Below are positions 53,101 through 60,809 of a DNA stretch of 64,000 nucleotides, one piece after another; the first letter of the stretch is position 1; each line of letters opens with the position of its first letter. Location: assembly GCF_014930455.1 (NCBI RefSeq), contig NZ_JAAIYO010000001.1:620001-684000 (forward strand), given 5' to 3'. The notes beneath the pieces are model-generated. The model saw only the letters and a program-made list of their open reading frames with translations. It ran no database searches and was not told where the DNA came from. A program made the translations under genes and the position numbers. This stretch comes from Corallococcus soli. GTDB lineage: Bacteria > Myxococcota > Myxococcia > Myxococcales > Myxococcaceae.

Positions 53101-54080
53101 TGCGTGGGGTGAAGGCCGATGCCCGCGTGGCCCTCACCGGCACGCCGGTGGAGAATCGGTTGTCTGAGCTGTGGAGCCTCTTCCACCTGCTCTTCCCCGG
53201 ACTGCTGGGCGGGCGCGAGTCCTTCCATGCGCGGTTCGCCGTCCCCATCGAGCGCGACCGGGATGCCCAGGCCCGCGCGTCGCTCGTCCGGGTGGTGCGC
53301 CCCTTCCTCCTGCGCCGCACCAAGGGGCAGGTGGCGCGCGAGCTGCCTCCGCGCATCGAAACCGTGGTGCCCGTCACGCTGTCGGACGACGAGCGGCGGC
53401 GGTACGACGACGTGCGGCTCGCGGCGCTGGCGCGCGTGGGGGAGGAGACTCCCGGACCGGAGCGGCGCTTCGAGCTGCTGGCCGCGCTCACCCGGCTGCG
53501 GCTGGCCGCCTGTCATCCCCGGCTGGTGGATCCGGACGCGGGCGCCTCCTCCTCCAAGCTGGAGCGCTTCCTGGAGCGGGTGGAGGAGCTGCGGGAGGAG
53601 GGCGGACGCGCGCTCGTCTTCAGTCAATTCGTCCGGCACCTGGCGCTGGTCCGCGAGGCGCTGGAGGCCCGGGGCATCGCGTTCCAGTACCTGGATGGAC
53701 AGACGCCCCCCGCGGAGCGCCAGTCCCGCGTGGAGGCCTTCCAGCGAGGGGAGGGCGCGCTGTTCCTCATCTCGCTCAAGGCCGGTGGCACGGGCCTCAA
53801 CCTCACCGCCGCCGACCACGTGCTCCACCTGGATCCCTGGTGGAACCCCGCGGTGGAGGATCAGGCGTCCGACCGGGCCCACCGCATTGGCCAGACGCGC
53901 CCTGTCACCGTGTCCCGGTTCGTCTCCGAAGGCACCATCGAGGAGGCCATCCTCGCCCTGCATGCGGACAAGCGAGACCTGGCGGACAGCCTCCTGTCCG
54001 AGGCGGATGGCGCCGCGGCCCTGTCACCCGAACAGCTCCTGGGGCTGCTGCGCTTCGGCGCGGAGCCACCGGGCGCCTGA
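50139..54080 (+). CDS. SNF2/RapA-type helicase-like ATPase with SWIM zinc finger
   Basis: A 1,313-residue protein from ATG 50139. A SWIM zinc finger lies near the N-terminus (Cys82, Cys84, Cys93, His95 in DCDCDGYWEEGLCPH), followed by a long SNF2-associated N-terminal region. The SNF2 ATPase core begins at about 850: Walker A DDMGLGKTLQ (about 876-885), DEAQ in VVDEAQAVKNP, TGTPVENRLSELWSL, and in the second lobe LVFSQF, SLKAGGTGLNL, and the arginine-finger motif QASDRAHRIGQ. Bacterial SNF2 proteins are double-stranded DNA translocases acting in transcription, repair or defence. The neighbours do not show which. It does not look like part of a defence operon. Confidence 0.93.
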   Translation: MSRARSSRSRPSLQQRLTSELLRDVAGPDLFAQGEALLSRYDVAVASPSTECIEGTVFEARARQFMASLCSDPDSEGLLLDCDCDGYWEEGLCPHVVAVGLGWLRGPGLQRQGRPPTRTGERSPPPMPTSGASERPSSPKDVEAWLVEHKLTRARTVPVPVLQPLLPRTFARDVLHDLRKFSVVDVWEGSPKLRFMETRIRSQLADAAWTWAHHEAERLRQGLTREASVPSPPPSMDARLTPLRDALLRARERVRAQALPRLPERKPAISIQAKPVRIQVSEPELAAWGHPLFQADFEDRSHVVLDPRALMEDRPGLSCPCSPKAAEAHCVHALTAVDATLELLHRPRQAASAAKLAELLFEAPGREIVAALETTVLGRQLREAAPEADGSVTFRLEQGASGHWSLKAFLHHPVKAGRWSKGTAVMTYEREKVAAVLWDPEEQQSFAFIEAGRSLASSYYEGSVVAGAYPLLLQALRALARSPRLRLAGAPDVPAQVREAPLGFALEQEGRGLRLRPAVDGRAVDAEALWPPPSGPRAPHPWLLVEPGIPSVTLVTVPPEALGLLDVLKVHGTRVSERQRDALLGQLSGLEAAFAVSLPPALEARPVEPQPGLLVRLRAVGESSVAGALFVRPLPEGPPQPVDGGAPVVRGQRGGERVMVRRDQDAERSEAEALLTRLSLPAGAYRFTRDSVEDSLHLLETLEPLTGPTLRVEWEEQPWTVAHPPGAANLRVEVSREHDWFGVKGGVEVEGARVELALLLEAVRRRQRYVPLGKGRWMRLTEALREQLTPLADTTHSVRQGLEVGAAAAPALESLAEAGARVKAPADWLKLARRIREARSLKVRVPGGLKATLRDYQHEGFVWLARLCAWGAGACLADDMGLGKTLQALALLLYRARQGPAMVVAPTSVCGNWTREAARFAPSLRLHVWQEEDREALPSRLGPKDVLLISYGLLVRDAARLRAVSFATLVVDEAQAVKNPDTARARALRGVKADARVALTGTPVENRLSELWSLFHLLFPGLLGGRESFHARFAVPIERDRDAQARASLVRVVRPFLLRRTKGQVARELPPRIETVVPVTLSDDERRRYDDVRLAALARVGEETPGPERRFELLAALTRLRLAACHPRLVDPDAGASSSKLERFLERVEELREEGGRALVFSQFVRHLALVREALEARGIAFQYLDGQTPPAERQSRVEAFQRGEGALFLISLKAGGTGLNLTAADHVLHLDPWWNPAVEDQASDRAHRIGQTRPVTVSRFVSEGTIEEAILALHADKRDLADSLLSEADGAAALSPEQLLGLLRFGAEPPGA

Positions 54081-54171
54081 CGATGGACGGGCGTCGACGC
54101 GGCGTTTCTGGAATAGGGTGCGACCCCGCCCGTTCCCGGGCGCCGCTTTTGCCTCTGTCCCAGGAGCGAGG

Positions 54172-55572
54172 ATGTTCCGTCAATCGTTGTCGTGGTTCGC
54201 CTGCGTGGCCCTGCTGGGCGCGTCCCAGGCCCAGGCCCAGGCCCCCAAGCCGCCCCCGTCCTCCAAGACGTCCACGCCCGTCGCGAAGCTGGCCGCGGGC
54301 ATCCAGGCGCGCACGCTGAAGAACGGGCTCACCGTCATCGTGTGGCCCGACCACGACATCCCCAACGTGGCCTTCAACAACTGGTTCCGCGTGGGCAGCC
54401 GCAACGAGCGCCCCGGCATCACCGGCCTGTCGCACTTCTTCGAGCACATGATGTTCAACGGCGCGAAGAAGTACGGCCCCGGTGAGTTCGACCGCGTGAT
54501 GGAGGCCAACGGCGGCGCCAACAACGCCTTCACCTCCGAGGACGTCACCGTCTACCTGGACTGGTTCCCCTCCTCCGCGCTGCCCCTCATCTTCGACCTG
54601 GAGGCCGACCGCCTCCAGTCGCTCGCCTTCGACCCCAAGGTCATCGAGTCCGAGCGCGGCGTCGTCTACTCCGAGCGCCGCTCCGGCGTGGACAACGACA
54701 ACTCCGGCGCGCTGATGGAGCAGATGCAGGCCACCGCCTTCGTCGCGCACCCGTACCAGATCCCCGTCATCGGCTGGCCGTCCGACATCGAGTCCTGGCG
54801 CATGGAGGACCTCCAGCGCTACTACAAGACCTACTACGCCCCGAACAACGCGACGCTCGTCATCGCCGGGGACGTGGAGCCCGCCAGCCTCTTCGCGCTC
54901 GTGGAGCGCACGCTGGGCGCCATCCCCTCGCAGCCCGCCCCGGAGCCCGTCCGCACGAAGGAGCCCGAACAGCAGGGCGAGCGGCGCATCACCCTGAAGC
55001 GGATGGCCCAGTCGCCGCTGCTCCAGGTCGCCTATCACAGCCTCGCCGCGAACGACCCGGAGGCGGAGACGCTGGAATTGCTGGGGCTCATCCTCACGGA
55101 TGGGGATTCGTCGCGCCTGCACCGCAAGCTGGTGGAGGACGCGCGCGTGGCCATCCGCGTCCGGGGCATCTTCTCCGGAGGCTTCGACCCGTCGTTGACG
55201 TGGTTCATGGTGGACCTGCCGCCGGGCGGCGACCTGCCCCGCGCGGAGGCGCTCCTCACGGAGGAGCTGGCCCGCGTGGCGAAGGACGGTGTCACCGACG
55301 CGGAGCTGCGCAAGGCGCGCAACATCGCCCTGGCCACCTTCTGGCGGAAGCTGGAAACCAACGACGGCCGCGCCCGCGAGCTGGGGGCCGCCGCCACCTT
55401 CCGGGGGGACTGGCGCGCCCTGCTCGATGCGCCCACCCGCTACGAGAAGGTCACCCGCGACCGCGTGCGCACGCTGGCCGCCCGCCTCTTCAATTCGGAT
55501 CACCGCACGGTGGGCTGGCTCGTGCCCACCGCTGGTCCCGCCACCGCTGCCCGCAAGGAGGCCTCGCGATGA
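54172..55572 (+). CDS. Secreted M16 zinc peptidase, catalytic subunit
   Basis: A 466-residue protein from ATG 54172, with a GGAGCGAGG ribosome-binding site and a signal peptide ([17 protein letters not shown]). The inverted zinc motif HxxEH is intact (His88, Glu91, His92 in [10 protein letters not shown]), and a downstream Glu in [14 protein letters not shown] supplies the third ligand. It matches the catalytic partner of two-subunit M16B peptidases, which degrade peptides in the periplasm or processing pathways. The next gene, overlapping its stop by 4 bp if read from 55569, encodes the partner. Confidence 0.93.
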   Translation: MFRQSLSWFACVALLGASQAQAQAPKPPPSSKTSTPVAKLAAGIQARTLKNGLTVIVWPDHDIPNVAFNNWFRVGSRNERPGITGLSHFFEHMMFNGAKKYGPGEFDRVMEANGGANNAFTSEDVTVYLDWFPSSALPLIFDLEADRLQSLAFDPKVIESERGVVYSERRSGVDNDNSGALMEQMQATAFVAHPYQIPVIGWPSDIESWRMEDLQRYYKTYYAPNNATLVIAGDVEPASLFALVERTLGAIPSQPAPEPVRTKEPEQQGERRITLKRMAQSPLLQVAYHSLAANDPEAETLELLGLILTDGDSSRLHRKLVEDARVAIRVRGIFSGGFDPSLTWFMVDLPPGGDLPRAEALLTEELARVAKDGVTDAELRKARNIALATFWRKLETNDGRARELGAAATFRGDWRALLDAPTRYEKVTRDRVRTLAARLFNSDHRTVGWLVPTAGPATAARKEASR

Positions 55573-55646
55573 GCACCCCCTTCCTTCCTGACTCCGCCCG
55601 TCGCGCGGCTTCGCTGCTCCGCCCCGGCCCGCGTGGAGGCCTCACG

Positions 55647-57200
55647 ATGAACGCTTCCTTCCGTCTTCGCTCGGCGCTCGCCGCGCTGCTGTTCGTCTCC
55701 GTGCCTGCCTCCGCGCAGACGAAGGCGGCGCCCGTCACCGCCACCCCGCCCGCCGTCAACGCGGCGTCGAAGGCCGCGACCGCCATCACCACCCCGTCCG
55801 CGGCCGCCGCGCCTGCTGCTCTCGCGAAGTCGAAGACCGCGCCCGCGGACAAGGGCGTGACGCTGCCCGCTGCGGCCACGGTCACGCTGAAGAACGGGAC
55901 GCGGCTGCTGCTCGTGGAGAAGCGGGAGCTGCCGCTCGTGTCCTTCTCGGCGTGGCTCCGGGGCGGCGCCGTCACCGACCCCGCCGGCAAGGAGGGCCTG
56001 GCCGCGCTCACCGCGCAGCTGCTCCAGAAGGGCGCCGGCTCCCGCAACGCCCAGCAGTTCGCCGAAGCCGTGGACGGCGTGGGCGGCCAGCTGGAGGTCA
56101 CCCCCGGCCGCGAGGCGGTGATCATCACCGGCAGCTTCCTGGCCCGCGACACGGCGCTGATGGTGGAGCTGCTGTCGGACATGCTCGTGCGCCCGCGCTT
56201 CGACGCGCAGGAGCTGGAGAAGACGCGCGCCCGCCGCGTGTCGGAACTCGCCGCCGCCAAGGACGGCGACCCGCGCATGCTGGGTGGCACTTACTTCGAC
56301 GCCTTCCTCTTCGCCTCGCACCCGTATGGCAAGCCCGTCACCGGCAGCGAAGCCTCCCTGCCCACGCTCGGCCGGGACGACGTGCTCGGCTGGGCGAAGG
56401 CGAACCTGGGTGGAGACCGGCTCATCCTCTCCGTCGTGGGGGACTTCGACGCGAAGGCGCTCGCCGCGAAGCTGGAGTCCGCCCTGGGCGGGTGGGCCCC
56501 GGCCGCGCAGCCCTTCGCCGCCGTGCCCGCCACCGCGCCCACCAAGGGCCGGCGCGTGCTGCTGGTGGACAAGCCTGACGCCACCCAGACGTACTTCTGG
56601 ATTGGCAACACCGGCATCCCCCGCACCGACCCGGATCGCGTCGCGATGGAGGTGGGCAACACCGTGCTCGGGGGGCGCTTCACCTCGCTGCTCAACTCCG
56701 AGCTGCGCGTGAAGACGGGCCTCACCTACGGCGCCCGCTCCTACCTCGCCCCCGGCACCCAGGCCGGCCCCGTCGTCCTCTTCTCCTATACCCAGACGGA
56801 CTCCACCGGCCGCGCCATCGACCTGGCGCTGGACGTGCTGGAGCGCTACCGGAAGGACGGCATGGACGACGCCATGCTCGCCTCCGCGCAGGCCTACGTG
56901 CGGGGCCAGTTCCCCCCGAAACTGGAGACGGGCGCGCAGCTGGCCTCCAAGCTGTCGGAGCTGGCCTTCTTCGGTCTGCCTGCGCAGGACGTGGACGGCT
57001 TCGCGGGCGCCGTGTCCGCCACCACGCGCGACGGCGTGCGCACTGTGCTCCAGCGCGTGCTGCCCGCCTCCCAGGACCTGACGTTCGTCCTCATCGGCAA
57101 GGCGGCGGCCCTGCGCGACGTGGCCCGCAGGTACGGCCCCGTCACCGAGATGAAGATCTCCGACAAGCGCTTCACCCCGCCAGCGGCGCCCATCCGTTAG
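55647..57200 (+). CDS. Secreted M16 peptidase, non-catalytic partner
   Basis: A 517-residue M16 protein. The start is ambiguous: ATG 55569 overlaps the previous stop (ATGA) but adds 26 residues without signal character, while ATG 55647 has its own GGAGG and begins a proper signal peptide ([18 protein letters not shown]), so I prefer it. After an Ala/Thr-rich linker the M16 fold starts at about 75. The zinc motif is absent: where HxxEH belongs it reads [12 protein letters not shown]. The substrate-binding [14 protein letters not shown] segment (R..Y pair) is present. It should form a heterodimer with the preceding catalytic subunit. Confidence 0.9.
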   Translation: MNASFRLRSALAALLFVSVPASAQTKAAPVTATPPAVNAASKAATAITTPSAAAAPAALAKSKTAPADKGVTLPAAATVTLKNGTRLLLVEKRELPLVSFSAWLRGGAVTDPAGKEGLAALTAQLLQKGAGSRNAQQFAEAVDGVGGQLEVTPGREAVIITGSFLARDTALMVELLSDMLVRPRFDAQELEKTRARRVSELAAAKDGDPRMLGGTYFDAFLFASHPYGKPVTGSEASLPTLGRDDVLGWAKANLGGDRLILSVVGDFDAKALAAKLESALGGWAPAAQPFAAVPATAPTKGRRVLLVDKPDATQTYFWIGNTGIPRTDPDRVAMEVGNTVLGGRFTSLLNSELRVKTGLTYGARSYLAPGTQAGPVVLFSYTQTDSTGRAIDLALDVLERYRKDGMDDAMLASAQAYVRGQFPPKLETGAQLASKLSELAFFGLPAQDVDGFAGAVSATTRDGVRTVLQRVLPASQDLTFVLIGKAAALRDVARRYGPVTEMKISDKRFTPPAAPIR

Positions 57201-57341
57201 CAGGAAGGCCATCGGGTCGCCTGGACCGCCCGGTCCTTGCGTGGGGAAACAATCTCCCAGGCGACCCGCTGGCCCGACGCGGTGGCTGCGTATGAGAGGT
57301 GTGGGGTTCGGGCCCGGACCTGACAGCTCCTCTCTCATGCG

Positions 57342-57466
57342 TTGCCTGGAGGCGTCAGGTCGTTGCGTCGTCTGTCGTTGCTGTTGCTCCCCACCTGCGC
57401 CCTGGGCCTGGGCTGCCCATCCAGACGGCCGGGACCTCCAGCGCGGTCTTCACCACGCCGTCCTGA
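57342..57466 (+). pseudogene. Deletion remnant of a paralogue of the lipoprotein at 57656
   Basis: The left part (to about 57415) encodes SLRRLSLLLLPTCALGLGC, nearly the same as the signal peptide of the gene at 57656 (SLRRLSLLLVPTCAAWLGC), but the start codon position reads AGG. The right part, in another frame, encodes TAGTSSAVFTTPS and a stop at 57464-57466, matching the end of that gene (STFSAAFTTP). The roughly 1.5 kb between the two ends is missing. It is followed by a good terminator. Confidence 0.65.
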
Positions 57467-57481
57467 CCTCCCGGGTTGCAC

Positions 57482-57513
57482 CCGCCCCCACGCGGTCCGG
57501 TGGGGGCGGTTTC
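57482..57513 (+). terminator. Terminator kept behind the lipoprotein remnant
   Basis: CCGCCCCCAC (57482-57491) pairs perfectly with GTGGGGGCGG (57500-57509) around an 8-nt loop, followed by TTTCTCC. It lies 15 bp past the remnant's stop codon. Confidence 0.75.
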
Positions 57514-57655
57514 TCCAGGGAAGGCGCTGGCGGGAGCTGCTGGAAATTCCCCGGAAATTCAATGAGCCAGGGAAAAGCCCCTACCGCGTATTAGGGAGGG
57601 CCGGGTCTGGGCTGAGGCCCGGCTGTCAATCCATTGCATGCCTCCCGGGACCGTC

Positions 57656-59296
57656 ATGTCATTGCGTCGTCTGTCGTTGTTGCTCGTTCCCACCTGCGCG
57701 GCCTGGTTGGGCTGCGCGGAAGCAGGGCCACCCTCGGATGAGATGAAGGGTCCGGACTTCGTGTGGAGCGATCCCCGCGAAGGCACCGCGACGGTCGCCG
57801 ACGGGGACCTGCTGCCAGGTTGTGGCGAGCCCGACGCGGGGCCGGTGGAGGCGGACGCGGGCGTTCCCGACACCTCCGTGCTGGTGACGGCCGACTCCCG
57901 CTTCCATGCGAGCACTGGCGTGACGGTGGTCCCCCAGGACCTGTCCTCCCGCGACCTGGAGCTCCTCGTGCCCGACCCGAGCGGGGTGGGCTTCGACCGG
58001 CGCTCGGGCACGCCCGTGCCGGGCGGCATGCGCTTCGACAACATCCCGGACGGGGAGTTCTTCGTCCGCTCCAACCACCTCTACTACCTGACCCGGGAGC
58101 GGAGATTCGACCTGGGCGTCAACCGCGTGGGGCGCCCGGACGCCGTCTATTCGCCGGTCTCCTACTCGCCCGTGACGGTGGACCTGTCCCAGATGGACCC
58201 CTGGCAGGACTACGAGTCCATCAGCGCGCCGGGCACGTTCCTCCAGGTGGTCAGCGGCGACGTGGACCTGGCCGCGTCGCTCGACTTCTCGACGTGGCCC
58301 CTGGCCGGCGCCACGTCCCATCAGGACCCGGACGCCTACCTGTCGGGCTTCACCGGCTACCCGCTGCCCGTCCTGGACCCGGCGAAGGGTGACCGGGTGT
58401 ACGTCAACCAGCTCAACGCCGTGCCGTCCGGGACGCTGCCGAGCGGCGGGCCCATGGCCTACACCACGGTGACGAGCAGCCAGCACCTGCCGTCCTTCGC
58501 GTTCACGCCGGATGGCACCACGCCCCTGTCGCTCACGAGCAGCCTGCAGCCCACGCCCCGGAGCGAGTTCTCCATGGAGTGGCGCCTGTCCGAGTTCACC
58601 CGCTGGCGCGCGGACGTGAACCCGGACTCGACGCTCAGCCTGCCCATCTTCCAGGTGCTGCCCGTGCCGCACGGCCTGGAGCACGGCTGGGTGGGCTACC
58701 AGGGAGAGCTGCTCAACCTGACCCTGCCGCGCGGTGAGACGGGCGTCATCACGCGCCGGATGGCCTTCGGCAATCCCTATCCCGCGTCCTGGGGCGTGCT
58801 GGGGTACGTGACCTATACGTTCCGCGCGGGCACCCCGGTCATCGTGGGCTCCCGGGGGCACTACCCCACGGGCTCCATCACCGTCGTCGACCGGTTGGAG
58901 CACTTCATCGCGGGTCCCATCGTGCCGAAGATCTCTCCGCCACAGGCGGTGCGCATCGACGGCCTGGACGCCTACGTGTCGCGGTCGGTGGGCACCACCC
59001 AGCCGGTGGTGAGCTGGCAGCAGCCGGTCCTGGGCACGCCCCAGGCCTACAGCGTGACGCTCACCAAGCTCGTCGACACCTTCGAGGAGCTTCCCACCAA
59101 GCGCTTCTACGTGCCCGGCAACAGGACGTACCTGCGCCTGCCGCCCAACGCGCTGGAGCCCGCCTCCACGTACTACCTGCGCGTGACGGCGGAGGGCTCG
59201 CCGGGCTTCGAGCCCTGGCGTGCGCCCTCCATCAGCATGGAGCGGCTGCCCGGCTCCACCGCGTCCACGTTCAGCGCCGCGTTCACCACGCCGTAA
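57656..59296 (+). CDS. Large lipoprotein with fibronectin III-like C-terminal domain
   Basis: A 546-residue predicted surface lipoprotein from ATG 57656. The signal peptide MSLRRLSLLLVPTCAAWLGC ends in a lipobox (AWLGC). The middle is beta-rich with aromatic repeats (LDLPVPDPSGVG-like and FYLTRERRFDLGV-like segments). Residues about 430-540 look like a fibronectin type III sandwich (PVVSWQQPVLGTPQAYSVTLTKLVD, TYLRLPPNALEPASTYYLRVTAEG). No catalytic residues are evident, so an adhesive or binding role is likely. A truncated paralogue lies just upstream. Confidence 0.8.
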   Translation: MSLRRLSLLLVPTCAAWLGCAEAGPPSDEMKGPDFVWSDPREGTATVADGDLLPGCGEPDAGPVEADAGVPDTSVLVTADSRFHASTGVTVVPQDLSSRDLELLVPDPSGVGFDRRSGTPVPGGMRFDNIPDGEFFVRSNHLYYLTRERRFDLGVNRVGRPDAVYSPVSYSPVTVDLSQMDPWQDYESISAPGTFLQVVSGDVDLAASLDFSTWPLAGATSHQDPDAYLSGFTGYPLPVLDPAKGDRVYVNQLNAVPSGTLPSGGPMAYTTVTSSQHLPSFAFTPDGTTPLSLTSSLQPTPRSEFSMEWRLSEFTRWRADVNPDSTLSLPIFQVLPVPHGLEHGWVGYQGELLNLTLPRGETGVITRRMAFGNPYPASWGVLGYVTYTFRAGTPVIVGSRGHYPTGSITVVDRLEHFIAGPIVPKISPPQAVRIDGLDAYVSRSVGTTQPVVSWQQPVLGTPQAYSVTLTKLVDTFEELPTKRFYVPGNRTYLRLPPNALEPASTYYLRVTAEGSPGFEPWRAPSISMERLPGSTASTFSAAFTTP

Positions 59297-59324
59297 CCCG
59301 CGGGGCTCCAGGCGGGCCCGCCCG

Positions 59325-60551
59325 CTACCGCGCTGCCTGGCGGTGGCGGGTGAGGCACTGCTGGTAGCGCGCGTCCACGGACTTCGCGAACCACGCCGTG
59401 GTGCGCTCCCCGCTCAGCTTCATGCTCTTGAGCGTCACGCGCGGAAGCTGGGCGTAGACGGGCGGCTGGCCCGTCTGTTTCGCGTACACGCGTTTCACGG
59501 CCAGATACGTGTCCGTGGTTTCAAAATCCGCCGTCTTCTCCTGTTCCACGTCCCGGCGGACCCGGCGCTCGCTCAGCTCCGGCGCGTGTCGCTGGCGAAA
59601 GACAAGCAAGGCCTTGAGGCTCTGGCTGTCTTCATCCCGGGGCTCGCCCTTTTTGTCATACAGTCGCAGGTCCCCATCCGTTGCAAGTTCAATCCCGGTG
59701 AGCTTGCTGACCTGGGCCTGCAGCGCGGCGTTGCGGGAGCTGTAGACACCGCTGTTGTAGTCGGCGAAGCGGAAGAGGGGCGCGTCGTACGCGGCCTCGA
59801 AGCCCAACAGCCGCGCGGTGCCGTACCGCACGCCGCCCGCGCGCGTGTACAGCGACTCGCGCACCGCGTCGGGGTCCGCGTCCGGGCCCGCCTTCTCCAC
59901 CGCGTAGCGCACGCTGACCTGCATGGAGCCCGCGGTGGTGATGGGGTTCTGCCCCGCGAACGAGGACGGGCCGAACAGCGAGCTGGCCAGGTCCGCCGCC
60001 GCGTACGCCGCGGGGTATTCCTCCTCGTAGTACGCCAGCATGTCGCGGAAGAGCCGGTCCAGGTCCCGCTCCGAGCGCGCGGCGTCCAGCCGGGCCCCGA
60101 AGCTGCGCTTCGCCCCCTTCGCCTTCGACGCGAGCACCTCCTCCAGGACGCGCCGCCCCAGCGGCCCCAGCTTCCCCGCCGTGGCGTCCAGCTTCTGGCG
60201 CACCAGCCTGGCCAGCCCCGGCACCGCGGGGTCCGCCTGGAAGCCGGACTCCTGTTCGATGACGGCCAGCACCTGACACACCACCGACGGCGACGCGGGC
60301 TCCGCCTCCGCGTCCAGCGCCGCCAGCACGTCGCGCGCCCACGCCTCGCGCTCCGCCCCCTTCACCTTCGCGGGCAGCAGCCGCGCCACCTGCGCCACCG
60401 ACAGCGTGGGCGGGGCCGGCACGTCCGGCACCGTCGCCGGGGCCCGCGCCGCGCACGCCACCGCGAGCATCGCCAGGGCCATGAGCGCCACCGCGCGCGG
60501 GGGCCTTGGTCTCGGTGTGTCAACGCGCCGGGGGACAGCGTTCCGCGTCAT
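59325..60551 (-). CDS. DUF1615 family lipoprotein
   Basis: A 408-residue protein from ATG 60551, chosen over ATG 60569 because a G-rich ribosome-binding site precedes it closely. The signal peptide ends at the lipobox MLAVAC. The DUF1615 pattern is clear: VLAVIEQESGFQADPAVPGL, LFGPSSFAGQNPITTAGSMQVSV, ESLYTRAGGVRYGTARLLG, YDAPLFRFADYNSGVYSSRNAALQ, and DGDLRLYD. The IEQESGFQ and GSMQVSV segments recall lytic transglycosylases, with Glu in the position of the catalytic acid, so cleavage of peptidoglycan is a reasonable but unproven idea. Confidence 0.87.
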   Translation of the reverse strand: MTRNAVPRRVDTPRPRPPRAVALMALAMLAVACAARAPATVPDVPAPPTLSVAQVARLLPAKVKGAEREAWARDVLAALDAEAEPASPSVVCQVLAVIEQESGFQADPAVPGLARLVRQKLDATAGKLGPLGRRVLEEVLASKAKGAKRSFGARLDAARSERDLDRLFRDMLAYYEEEYPAAYAAADLASSLFGPSSFAGQNPITTAGSMQVSVRYAVEKAGPDADPDAVRESLYTRAGGVRYGTARLLGFEAAYDAPLFRFADYNSGVYSSRNAALQAQVSKLTGIELATDGDLRLYDKKGEPRDEDSQSLKALLVFRQRHAPELSERRVRRDVEQEKTADFETTDTYLAVKRVYAKQTGQPPVYAQLPRVTLKSMKLSGERTTAWFAKSVDARYQQCLTRHRQAAR

Positions 60552-60648
60552 GTCAGCCCCCCGGTGCATGCTGCCCCCGCCTCATGAAACACCTGAAACA
60601 TCCCGAGGGGCATCCCGAGCGAACTGCGTCAATCCTGCAAGGAATTCT

Positions 60649-60671
60649 CATCCTCTGAGTAAAAGAGGATG
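60649..60671. promoter_or_regulatory. Inverted repeat in the promoter region of the M4 protease
   Basis: CATCCTCT (60649-60656) and AGAGGATG (60664-60671) form a perfect 8-bp inverted repeat. A second one, GAAAGTA (60714-60720) with TACTTTC (60729-60735), lies closer to the gene. The whole gap is AT-rich for this genome, as expected for a controlled promoter. Confidence 0.5.
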
Positions 60672-60809
60672 GCGGGGAATTCGCGGCTATCATGTTTGGT
60701 CGGGAGGGTGGGAGAAAGTAACTAAACGTACTTTCCCCAAAAAGTAGTTGCGCTGATGAAATCAAGTGTGTCACGTATCACCCTGCTGTTTCTTCATGGA
60801 GGTATCGCG

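Noticed and set aside
50139..54080. SNF2 helicase as part of a DISARM-like or other defence system
   Set aside because: No methyltransferase, phospholipase D-like or other defence partner is adjacent; flanking genes are a hypothetical protein and M16 peptidases.
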